Shown here piece by piece: positions 51,301 through 63,300 of a DNA stretch of 64,000 bases. The position numbers were made by a program, and so were the translations under genes. The notes beneath the pieces are model-generated. The model was not told the DNA's origin. It saw only the letters and a list, made by a program, of their open reading frames with translations, and ran no database searches. How positions within the stretch are numbered: the first letter of the stretch is position 1; each line of letters starts with the position of its first letter. This DNA is from Agelaius tricolor (lineage: Eukaryota; Chordata; Aves; Passeriformes; Icteridae): positions 1,116,001 to 1,180,000 of the forward strand of contig JALJCS010000029.1 of assembly GCA_023055355.1 (NCBI GenBank), written 5' to 3'.

Positions 51301-54300
51301 GTCTTTAAAAACCAGAACTGCCAGGTCCTGCTTGTGTTTCAGGGGTAGATGTAAAATTATCTTACTAAAGTCTCTAACCTTGTGTCCCTCCTTTGGGATG
51401 GGGGATACTTGCAGGAAGAGCAGATATGACCCTTTTTAGCACCTGGAGCCCAGGCCTCCAGGTGGGTAAGCTCACGCATCAAACTGTTGTCACAAGCTGA
51501 AGAGGCCACTAGTAATTAAAAGCCAGGATACTCAGACAGACGCTTCCATCAGAGAAAAGGAAGATTTAGTGGCTTGAATTCCAGTATTTCAGGGCCATAA
51601 ATTGGGCACTGGCTGGCAGGGTGAGGAATTTAACTGACATTAACTGGCCAGAGATTTATGTGTTTATGGAATGAAAAACGTATTTGGTCTTGGAAAGCAA
51701 ACTGGATTACAGAATTATGCCAAAAGGCAGAGCCCAATTTCTCCCAAAACATCTTGTAAATGCAAGTTCCAGTGAGGAAAGTAATGGCTTATGGAACAGT
51801 CTTTTCCCAAGTAACATTTGTCTTGCTCTCATGTTACGTATATGTATTAATATGATAATACCTACTAAAATAATGCTCAGCAAGGACGTATACAACCGGG
51901 TGAACTTTCTTCCATCATGTGTGTGTTGCCCCTCCTGCTCTGTCAGGCTGCTTATTTAAGGGACTGAATAGTTGCTTCCCCGCACTAAAAGAAGCAGCTG
52001 CTTCCATTTATGGCTGGGAAATTCCCAGAGAAAAATGTGCTGTCGGTTTGTTCATCCCTTTGCAATGTGGAATGGGTGAATTCTCTGAAGTACTAAAGAG
52101 CTTAACTAAGGACATGGCTTTATCCCAAGCTCCATGCCTGTTTACATGTTTTGCAGCCTTCCTTTTACAGAGTGATGCTTGAGTGTAACCTGAGGGATCC
52201 GCATCCAGTTTTCATACACTGAAGGCAATTGTGGGAAACATCAGAAAGTTATTTGGTTCCAAAAGGTGATCTTTTTCCCTATTTAAGTGTCAGTGTTAAA
52301 GGTGTGGCCTCCGTGAAGCTTGGAGGTGCTGTATTCTGTCATTACAGCTAAAATGAGATTAAAGTACTAAATTAAAAAACTTATATGATTGAGGCCTGGA
52401 GTGGATTGCCAGTGGAGGAAAAATTGAAGCCCATTGCTCAAAAATCTTGCCTTGCAAGTCCTGGGGTTAAAAAATCAACTCATGTATTTCAAACTTCATT
52501 ACCTCACCCAACAGCACAATTCAAGAGAAGATTTCTGCCAGTTGATTAAAAGTGATGAAATCAAGCAAGTAATTAGTGTAGTTTGGTCAGCTGTGAATTG
52601 GGGCTTAGCATGTTCTGGTAGCTACGGCAACAGCACTCGACTGATATGCAAGCTATGTGAGCAATCCAAGGAGGAGTAATGATACCTTTGCAGGGAGCGA
52701 GCTGGAGAGGCAGCAAAAACAAACACTGGCTCGAATCAGTATGTAAATAGCGGGTGGTCACGATTTCAGGAGGTTGGTATGTGTTTGAACAGGAGTTTTG
52801 CTCATGCAAGAAGTGTGATGAGTGGATTACTTATGGACTGTTTCTGCCTCAATGGATCTTGCACCTCTCCTGCTCACAAAGTTCCTTTATTGCTGCAGAC
52901 TTGTTAAGTTTGCTTTGAAGGAGTCAGATTTCAGGCATCAGCAGTGCCATCACAGCACATACATTTATTCTCTTTTGATGCCCTGTATTCTCACAAGGGT
53001 TAATGCTTCCTGGGTTCTTGATCTTGCATTTCTTTTCAGTTTTTTCCAGGGGTGGAACTTGGATGTGCTTGCAATGTTGCCATCAAACAAAATTGTTTTG
53101 GGGATTGTTTCCTGCATGTTAGGTCCTGTGGTCTCTGGAAAATGATTGTTGGTACCAAAGTGTTGTTTATTTGGAGAGAGATAAAAATGGCCTCTTAAAA
53201 TATTTGTGTGTGTTTAGGGAGTTCTGAAAGATCGTTCTACATTTGCTTCTTTCTTCTGAAAAGACATCAGGGAGGAGGATGGTGCAAGACCTGTTGCAGG
53301 TTCTGGTGTGTGCACTTGTAAGATGTTTATTAAAGACTTGATTTCTGCAAGAACCAAGTTGCTGCACCATATTCCCAACCTCAGTCTATTCCTCAGAGTT
53401 CCTCCTGTACCTGGAGGTACAGGACTATGTGACTTTTTTCTTTAGGACAGAGAGTATGACAAACGTACCCATAGTAAACTTGAAAATATATGTGAATTTG
53501 GCAGCATTTTGATACTGAGACATCAATGCTGCTATCTCTTACATGTAGTTTGGTATTTTATTACTTTGTGGTCTGTGCTAAAACGTGCTGTCATGAGCAT
53601 CTGTTGGTTGGAAGGGTCAGAGTAAGTAGAAACCACTTGTATAAGACTGTTTCTCTTAGATGAGGCATGGGTGAATAGTACTTAAAACTCAGGGGGTCAT
53701 TTTTCTTCAGTTAATACTTGAATTTATGCTTTTGTGCCTCAGATTGGTTTTCTCCCCCAAGCACTAATCTTCTGTTCAGCACTAAACAATCCTTGACTTT
53801 CTGAGTGTTGTCTTATCTCTAGGCAGAGAGATAAGGGGAGGGTGAAAAAATATAATAGTTATAAAAAGAGTTATTCTTTTTCCTAATATTCTGTAACTAA
53901 GAGCTTCAAAAAGAAGTTGTCCAGTTGAATTCTACTCTTTACTCCTTTATTTCTTTTAAACATACAGCTATTAAAATGAGTTGATGGAGGTCTGCAGGCT
54001 GTAGGGAGTGAACAGTGCCCACAGTAATTCATACATTTTTCTGTTCACAAGAAGTTCAATATGAAGGCAGGACTGGTAGCCTGGGGTTGTGTTACCTGCC
54101 AGGAAAAGCAGCTTAAGGCCAGCAGACTATGCATTGCTGTTTCTATCTGGAGAAGTTGAAATGGATTCCATTCCCATCTGTTTTTTTGCCTTATGCCTCT
54201 TTCTGTTTTACAACAGCTAGTAGTTATTTAAGGAGAGCATGTTCAGCTCCCAGCATCCACTTGGTCTTCTCAGAAAAAAAAAAAAAAAGTCTGCAATTTA

Positions 54301-57300
54301 ATTTACTCTTCTTCTCCTCTTTCAATCAGCCAGCAGGATTTCAGAGAAAGGGGTCTGACCTTGTTTTCATTATCAGTCTGCAGTTTGACCCAAATGTGGG
54401 CCTGGACTGTAAGGTTCATGTCCGTTGGTGCAGTCTGGGAAGTGCACAGAGTACACATGTGAAACAGCTCCCCATAAAAGTGCGCTGAATGGGATACAAG
54501 GCTTTGAGAAGCTGGTTGTCACAGCTGTTAATTTCTACTGAATCAGAAAAAATCTTTATTTGTATGTTTGAGCAAAAAATCAAAAAAGCAGGATTCTTGC
54601 AGTGAGACGCAGTTATTTTATTAATGGTAGTAATACCTGCTTGTGTGTAACTTCACAGAGGTCCTTCTGCCAGAAGTTATTAGTATTAGTTATTTGGTAA
54701 GTTTTTCAGACATCTGTTTTAGTCCATGTGGCTGCAGGCTTTTGGGGAAATTACTCTTTGTTTTGGTAAGTTGTTGTTTCAATTATAAAAAACAGGATTT
54801 GGGGAAACAAAGGCTTTGCTTGTGAAAACTTGTGATGGACTCACCATCTCAAGGAATGTTGTTACAAAATAGTTTGCAAGACTCCACTGATATTCTGGAT
54901 CAAGTAGGAACTGTCTAAGAAGATGCAAGAGGGTTTCTGGTTCTTTGAGTTGTTGATCAGATAATGCAATCAAGGTGTTCTGTTTTGGTTTGTCTTCACA
55001 GGCCCTTGCAGCCAATGCTGGGACAGGGTTTGCAGTGGCAGAACCTCAAATTGCCATGTTCTGTGGGAAGCTAAATATGCATGTGAACATCCAGACTGGG
55101 AAATGGGAACCTGACACTTCTGGGACCAAGAGCTGCTTTGGAAGAAAGGAGGAGATCCTGCAATACTGCCAGGAGGTGAGACTTTCTGTATAATCCTGAG
55201 TCTTCACTGCTGTGAAGGAATTGGATTCCAATTTAGCTGCTCAGTAGCAAATTAACCCTGCAGGAGATGTGCTTGCTTTTGGCTAGTCCAATTCTCTGCA
55301 CTGTCCTGCTGTGTTGTTGTCCAGGAAGAGCAGGGAGGACACTGCAGTGGGATTTAGAAGCTACCTCACATCAGCTTCTACTGCCACAGAAGGTCCTTGG
55401 TCTGTCAGTCAGAGGTATCTTCATGTGTTTGCAGGGCTTTACCCTAGTGTTCTTCCCCTGAGCTTGTTAACCAGTATCTGCTCTCTGTTGCATAAAATGG
55501 AACCTGACACCTATTTTAGTTAGAATGCGGCTATGCTGTTCTTAGTGACGTGCTCAGATCAGGCAGAATGTTAGAAAAATATTTTAATCAAATTTTGTCA
55601 GTATTTTTAAGCTCTTTAGACTTTATTGAAAAAGATGTAATCATCATCTAGTGTGTTCCAGATATACTGTAACATATTGGTCTTGTCCAGTGTCTTTAAT
55701 TGCTCCTCTGAGGTGACAGGCACATAAAATACCACAAGGAATGTATTTTTTTTTAATGGGAAAGCAACAGACTGTATGGTGTCTGGACTGGAAAACTTTT
55801 AAAACTGTTTTACAAGGCTGATATAACTGGGGCTGCGTTTTTTTTCATGTGGTAGAAGCCTATATATAAGTCAGTGTCTGGACTTGAGAACTTGACCAGG
55901 GCGTAAGGATCAAATTAATACATCATAAATGGACCAGGCATGAGGAAACCTGAGGAGGTGGGTGCATATTTTGACAAGTGATGAGAGAGTCTGAAGATGG
56001 TACTAAACCTTATTTGTTGGTGATTGCTGTTCCGGGAGTATTGTACTGCTCCAGAAAGAATTAAACAGCTACATCTCCTCCAAACCCAAATACCCAAATG
56101 CTCCTCCTCCACTGCTGTGCCAATCCAGACTTCTCAGCTTAGTGCCAGTGAGGACTCTTGCCCTGACCTGGCTTTCTCCTGCCTCAAGGCAGTGGCATAT
56201 CTATTTCTGAAGCCCTGTATGACAGACAGCTGGAGCTTTTTTATGTCTCTAGCTGTCCTGAGCTTGATCCAGAGCAGAGTTGTGTGTCCACGTGCAAACT
56301 CCAACTTGTTCCTAAGTTGGAGTTGTTCTTGTGTAGAGAATCAGCCTTACTACTCTGGTAGGAGCTGCTCTGCACATTCTCTGTCCTTTCTGGAGAGAAA
56401 CCTCTCTGTCTGTGCTGTTCCCCAGATGTACCCAGACCTTCAGATCACCAACGTGGTAGAAGCCAACCAGCCCGTCAGCATTGACAGCTGGTGCAAGCGT
56501 GGGAAGAAGCAGTGCAAGGACCATACTCACATCGTTGTGCCGTACAAGTGCCTGGGTGAGTGTGTGCTTATGGGTGTGCTGTGCGTTCCTGTGAGAGAAG
56601 CAAGGGGTTGCCTCCTGGATTCTTACAGAGAGAGCAGCTCAGTTTGTTAGACTTGTGGAAATGACAACCTGATACAAGACAACTTTCACTGTTTTTCTTT
56701 GACATGTTTTTCTTTCCACAAGATGGAACTCTGCCTTTTTGGAGCAGATCGACAGCTTGGTAACAGCTGTGGTAGAATAATGGTGCCTGGCATGAGAAAC
56801 AAATCCCCATTCTCTCTGCAAATGCCATAAAAACCTGAAGACTGTTGTATCTGAGTACCACAAAAACACTGGGATTTAATACTTTGATCCTATTTTTGTG
56901 AAGCTTTAATATTTTGTTGCCTTGGAGACTTAAATGCTCTGTGTGCTCAGGCTTCCTGCTTGGTCTTGGCAAGAGATCTCTATTTTATTTCAATGGCTAT
57001 ATTTAAACTTTGCTGTTTCAAAGAGGCTCTTTTTCTTACAGCTGTACCTCCTTTCCCCATTTTGAACTGTGAAAGAATATGAGATAAACTGTGAGGGATT
57101 TCATGGTGCTTTCCAGAATGTTCCCACCCACTGGAATCAGGCAGCATACTTTAACTGGTTAACTTGTGACTTTTGACCTGTGGGTTGTGGGTGACACTGC
57201 ACTGCCCCACTGCACTGCGTGTTCTTAGGAGTGAGCTCAGCTGGCTTTCTTCTCAGTTATCCACTGGAAAAGACTTGTAAGAGGTCTTGGGAGAGACCTC

Positions 57301-60300
57301 CTACTGAATGCTCCCAACTGATTGCTGGGAGCATTGAGTAGGAACCAGTTTTCATCATTTGTGTCTGTATCTCAGGTTACCATGTGATTTGACATGGGAT
57401 AATACCAGCAAAGCAGCAGAACCATGTGTGTGCTTCGTCCTTTATGTAATGCCTTCCATGAGACAATCATAAAGCACTTCATTAAACAAAAAATTTATTG
57501 TGGACACATCCTGGGAGAAAGGTGCTTGCCTTTATAGATGTGGAAATTCAGGTTTGGGAAACAACCAAGCCCAACTGGATCATGAGGATCTCCTTATGAT
57601 CATCTCCTGATCATAAGGAGAATAATTTCTGATGGAAATAAGGATGAAAGCAAGATCCCTGGATTTATAAGGAGTCATCTCTTTTAGAAATAATCATTCC
57701 CCTAGGCTATTCTCCAGCTAAAAAATAAGCTGATTTTACTGACACTGCCCTAAAATTTGATTAGCATTAAACTATTCAGGTTTTTCATTAGTATATTTCA
57801 CAGTGTTCATGATTTGCAGGCCCCAGCCTGTGAGGCAGCCTTGGTTTTCAGATCTGAGTTGCAAGTCTGGAGGCCATATGTCTATAAAATCTCTGTCTTC
57901 AGCACTCCACAAATTGCTTCTTGTAAATGGATGATGCATTTCTCTGCAATTATAATCAAACTGTGGGATTTTGTTCCCTTTTAGTTGTGTTTTCCTTGAT
58001 GCATTAATACACAGGGGACCTTGAGGTAGGATCCTGTCACCATACCCTGTTTAATCTTCCCTGCCCCTACCCCAAAAAGGAAAACTCCTTTGTATTTGAA
58101 AAGTGAAGAGAAGAACCCAGAACCAGAGTCCCTTGGTTTTAAAGTTTGCTCAGTTTTACTTTTCTTACCAGAAGCAATTCAACTTTTCCTGATAGAGTAA
58201 GATGAAAGATTATTAACTAAAAAAATCTAACTGGCCTGTTTTGAGGTGAGAAAATGGGGAAAATACAATCTCTCTTTTAGTTTAAAATGTAAGTAATTGC
58301 AAAGGGATGGTGAAGGTCATTTGATTTCACTGTCTTCAATTATCAGGTAATCTAACTCTAAACTATTCAACTTCTCTGTACTTTGTAGATGTATCCCTGA
58401 TCATTTAGTATCCACAGTAAGAAGCTGCAAAAAAATTGGTCATGCAAACAATATTTAAAATGTATTTTGAAAAGATGGTGTGAAAGATTGGTTTGACAAA
58501 GAATTCTGCTTTGTGGAAAAGTCTTCTCCAAAAGTCTTTTCCTGTGAGCAAAAGTCTTTGACTTAAAAGCTTTTCTCCAATTTTAACAAACGCTGCTGCT
58601 CCTAATGCTACTGGTCACGTGTGCAGGGAATGCTGCTTTAAAACACTTGAGCTGAAGATCTTTTCCTGTTCTTCTCAGAGTATCTAGCTCTCTCCTTATT
58701 TTAAAATTAATGAACGCAGCATTTGAATCTGCAAGAAAGAAAAACCTTAGCTTGGAGAAAATTTCATGTTTGGATTCCAGTGGCAGTGTTTGCCGGGACT
58801 TCTTGGGTAAGAACTGGACGTGATCCTCATTTGCTTCTGATCCGTAATTCATATGTGTTGGTACCAGGCTGAATAATGATAGAAATTTAGGCTAAATAGC
58901 TTTTAAGTCCAAAAAGTAGAGTTTGTACAGCAGAGAGATTCTCTCTCTCCCATCTTCCCCAAAAGCAAAATTCTGGGTTTGGCACAAGGATTGTACCAAA
59001 GCTTCCTCGTGCTAGTGAGGTTGAGGTTATCTAGATACTGGAATGCAGTGTATCTGCTGACTCTGGTTGTACTCTGATATTTAGGCAGTATAGTTTTTAT
59101 TTTCCAGCTCTCTGTGTTTTGGTTAGGGCAGTGAATGTGCTGCGGTTGATCTTGAATTAAACCATCTGGAAAAAAAAAACGAAAACCAAACAAGACTTGC
59201 TCAAATACTGAAAACACAGATAACACTCTCAGCATATAAAAATTTCTAGGCTGTTACAGCAGCAGACAGCATGAAGGAACTTTGGTATGATGCAGCTCAT
59301 TTGAAAATAGGTGATTCAGTAGTTTGAAACTTCTTAGTGCAGACACAGTCTTCTCAAAGATTTGAGTGAAATCTCTTCAGTCAATCCTTTCATGGAAAAA
59401 CAACTATTTATTAAGTTGCACTGTAAACTCTGCATTCAGCTTTCGGGGTCAGCAGAATCACCCCATGCTCATCGTTTGACATTGGATTCTCTGAGGCTTT
59501 ATTTTTCTTTAAATTCTCAGAAATAATTTTTACAGCTGGTGTGACTTGTCTCCTTTAAGAATATACCAAACCCTCAAGGCACACTGTTGTGGTTTAACGT
59601 AGTTAAGGAAAAATCCATGACCTATGGAAGTGATTCCCTGTAAAGACCTTGGCAGCTTCCTTCAGACCTGACGGAACCAGTCAGCTGGCTGGTTTTGAAT
59701 ATTGACACCCTGTCAAACCACTTAAGAGAGCTAAACGTGCCTCTGCGAAATCACATTTAAAAATGAAAAAACCCTGGGAAAAACTCTTTTTTTCTGGCTT
59801 TTGAACAGGTAACTGGACCTGCACCAGGCCAGGTCCTGCCCCGCCGTGGGGCCAGGCTTGACCCTGCTCCGCTGCAGCGCTGGCTGGGCTTGCTCTGCTG
59901 CGCAGCCTGGGTGGCTCAGCCTGAGGCTCAGCTGAGATTCTGCCGTGCTGAGTTCAGCCACGGCTGACGGGCCAGGCTGGCTCCGTTTGGCTCCGGCTGT
60001 GGGCTGCCGAGCCGTTCCGCTGGCACTGCGGAAAATCTCACGGCTGAGAGCAGAGGCGGCCCTGCAGCCCCGCACAGAAAGCAGCCCCGTGGCTGGAATT
60101 GACCGCGTAGGGGCCAGAAACCAGGTGTGCAGCCAGAGCGGCCGCTGCCCCACAGAGATCACATGGCCATCCACAGGCCCGGACGAGATATTAACTCTTT
60201 TTAGTGCACAGGTGAAACTTGCAGACATCAATCCTCTCTTGAGTGAGAGAAAAGGAAAGGGTGAAGACACGTAAAGGAAACAACATGGAGACACCAAGAT

Positions 60301-63300
60301 CAGTGAAGAAAGAGTCAAATCCCAGATGGGAGGAGAATGAGGAGATGCCTTAGTCTTGGGCTAAAATTCTCTTGTAAGGCTATGGTGAAGATATAATTGA
60401 TACACCAGAGGTTTTTTGGTTTTTTTTTCCCCCCTGTAACTCATGGAATGCACTGGGGCGTTCTGGGTAGCATTCTAACCACGACTATGAGCAGAGGCAC
60501 CTGTGTTGAAGCAAGCAGATGTTGAAGTAGCTGTGATCCAATGAGGAGCTTGAACAGAGAGAAATGAGAGAGGTGAAAAACCTCGCCCCAGGGATGGAAG
60601 AAGAAAACCTCTGTTCCCAGAGATAAAAGAAGAGAACTTTTGTTTCTGTACTAGAACAGCTCATGCCTAAAATTGCACCCCAGCAAGCTGAAATGACCCA
60701 TGGTGGTAGTTGTGGGAAAACTACCAAAATGTGGTAGAGACTTCACGATTGCAGATTTCTGGGAAGGGGCTAATCGTGAAAATTAAAACCACAAGAAAAC
60801 TGTTTCTTGTGGAAAAGTCTCCATGGCATGGCAGGAGAGACTCTTCTCCCTAAGTAGACTAAAGAAAGATGATTTTAAAAGTGGTAAACTGACTGAAAAT
60901 ACCAAATTTACCTCTTTATGTTGTCAGTGGGGAAAAGAAAAGTTGTGGGGGCAGAGAAGTGTTCTGAAGGTTTATTTTGATTTTTCTATTATTTTTTCTT
61001 TTAATTCTGTTAATAAAGTTTCTTTTAAAGTTCTGAGCCTGCTTTGCTCTCCTCCTAATCCCTATTTTCAAAGCAGAAAATGAATAATTCTAGTGGGTGT
61101 GCTGGCATTTGACCTGCACTAGACCCCATTAAAAGGTGCATTGGCCAAGAAACTCGGCTTGGCGAACAAAAATGGCTTCACTTAAACTGGTATTTCTGCC
61201 TGATTCAACTGAAACTGCTAACACATGCACAGAGTGCACTTTGCGGGAGTTCTGGGAGGCTTTATTTGCTGACGCATGTGAACTGTAACCATTGTGTTTT
61301 TCAGTGGGTGAGTTTGTAAGTGATGTCCTGTTGGTGCCCGAGAAGTGCCGGTTCTTCCACAAGGAGCGCATGGATGTCTGCGAAAGCCACCAGCACTGGC
61401 ACACTGTGGCAAAGGAGGTAATGGAGCCACTGGGACAGGAGTGTTTATTCTGGATCTGTCCACTTGGATGTTGGCAGTGTTGGAGCATAGCAGTGTTTCT
61501 CTCTGTATCGCTGTTCCCGTGTTCTAGTCAATGAACTGAGGCTGACAGCAAGGAAATAAAAATTTAAAAGTACTCAAGTGACTTAAAAAACCTGTCTAGC
61601 AATTGAGTTATTCTTCATTAAAAACTCTCCTAAATAGCTTATCCATATCACAGAGGTAGGAATTGAAATCAGCTCTCTGCAATACTGCTTTAACCAATGG
61701 TTCATCCCTCTTTAGTTTTATTTTTTTCTCCCAGGGAGATACAGTGAGCATAGGATAGTTCATATTTTTCTTGAACATTTTGCTTTAATGTACCTTCTGC
61801 TGCTGGGGATTTGGTTGGGAGGGCTTGCCTGGGAGCAATCTGAGTTTTGTTGGGACTGATTAGTAGAGGTTTTACATAAGGGATGGATTATATTCTCAAA
61901 ATAAATCTAGCCTATGGTTTTGGAGGGGGGGTGGGTTTGTGTTTTTTCTATCTGGCTAGCTAAACTGTTGTAAAAACTCTGCACTCCCATTTGAAGCTGG
62001 GATAATAAAAACAAGATCATGACAGTATGTGCTTGTTTTCCATTTTGTAGAAGCAGCAATTGTAGAAACAGCAACACAAAGACCAGTTAAGGATGCTCCA
62101 CTTAAAATTCCTTGTTCTTTAAAATCATGTGAGCAAAAATTTGTCTAAATAAAGCTGTACTAGAGGAAATGTCTTTTAATTGAGGGTAAACTTGTTAATG
62201 TCTAGAAAATTGAAAAATCATTTACTTTAAATGTGATTGGAGAACTTTTCCAGCAATACTTGGCACATTTAAAATCAGTGTTGTAACAAAGCAAAGCACA
62301 AAAGGGTTCTAATGGGCATAATAAAGTTTTCCTTCATTCTTTTCTGGGCACCTCTAAGCCAAGTATTTCCTTTGCTTAAGACAAGTATGTAGACATAATG
62401 TCTAAGTGTACTTTACAGTTGACTTTTTCTTGAATTATCTGATTGATTTTAATCTTACAGTTGGTAAAAATATCTTGACACAAAGTCCATTTGAGTAATT
62501 ATTCACTTGCTACAATGTAAAGTTTAATTGATAAAGTTTACTGAAATGGCCAGCCCAGAAAAGAAAACACCCTTTCTGGCTCTTTCAAGTGTTCTCCCTT
62601 GAGTTGGTGCAAAATGTTTAGGTTTTTTTTCCTGAACTTTGCCAGGTTGACAAACCATCAGTTGTTGGGGCCAGGGTGTAAAATGTTAGCACCAGGAAGT
62701 ACTGGGTGTTTCTGAATCTGGGACATTTGTGTTGTTTTTTTTTTTTTTAACGCTACAAGTTTCCACTCTCCTTTGATGTTCAGATTTAGGTCACGTGTTG
62801 CTGTTGTTTTTGCTGTAAAACTTAAACCATTCTTGAGATCTCTGATAGGCAAACTTGAGCTTTATCCAAAGGAAGAGCATGATGCTGGACTGACGTGAAT
62901 GGGCTCTCCTTTCAGGCCTGTCTGACAGAAGGGATGATCCTGCACAGCTACGGGATGCTGCTGCCCTGCGGAGTGGACCAGTTCCATGGAACAGAATATG
63001 TGTGCTGTCCTCAGACTAAGGTTGTGGATGAGGCTCTGTCCAAAGAGGAAGAGGATGAGGATGAGGATGAAGACTATGACCTCTACAAGAGGTAGAGTTC
63101 TTACTGATGTAGATATTGAAAGCTTGGCACATGAAGCTGCTGCTTGGGAATATTTCACACAGCAACTCCCTTGTAGTGAGGATTGAGCAAATTTCTGTGC
63201 TTCTGAGTTTCCAAAAGAAGTGTCCTAAGCCTGAAGAGGACAAATGACTTTGCAGTCCCCCTTTTATGGGAGGAGCTAAATACCCCCTCTCCCTTCATAC

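Larger units (their letters stand above)
33275..55001 (+). other. APLP2: APLP2 intron 1
   Basis: About 21.7 kb, the largest intron in the window, as in other APP-family genes. It holds an ancient MIR-like SINE near 48.3 kb, several short hairpins, two small tandem duplications (38751-38770 and 39152-39181) and many chance ORFs. No additional conserved exon was recognised. Confidence 0.8.
56556..61304 (+). other. APLP2: APLP2 intron 3
   Basis: About 4.7 kb, containing two hairpins (57299-57343 and 57589-57621) and a solo LTR of about 1.5 kb in sense orientation. Confidence 0.85.

Noticed and set aside
59731..60318. 195-codon minus-strand ORF and overlapping 109-codon plus ORF
   Set aside because: Both lie in the GC-rich U3-like part of the solo LTR, where stops are scarce. 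Neither resembles a retroviral or host protein.
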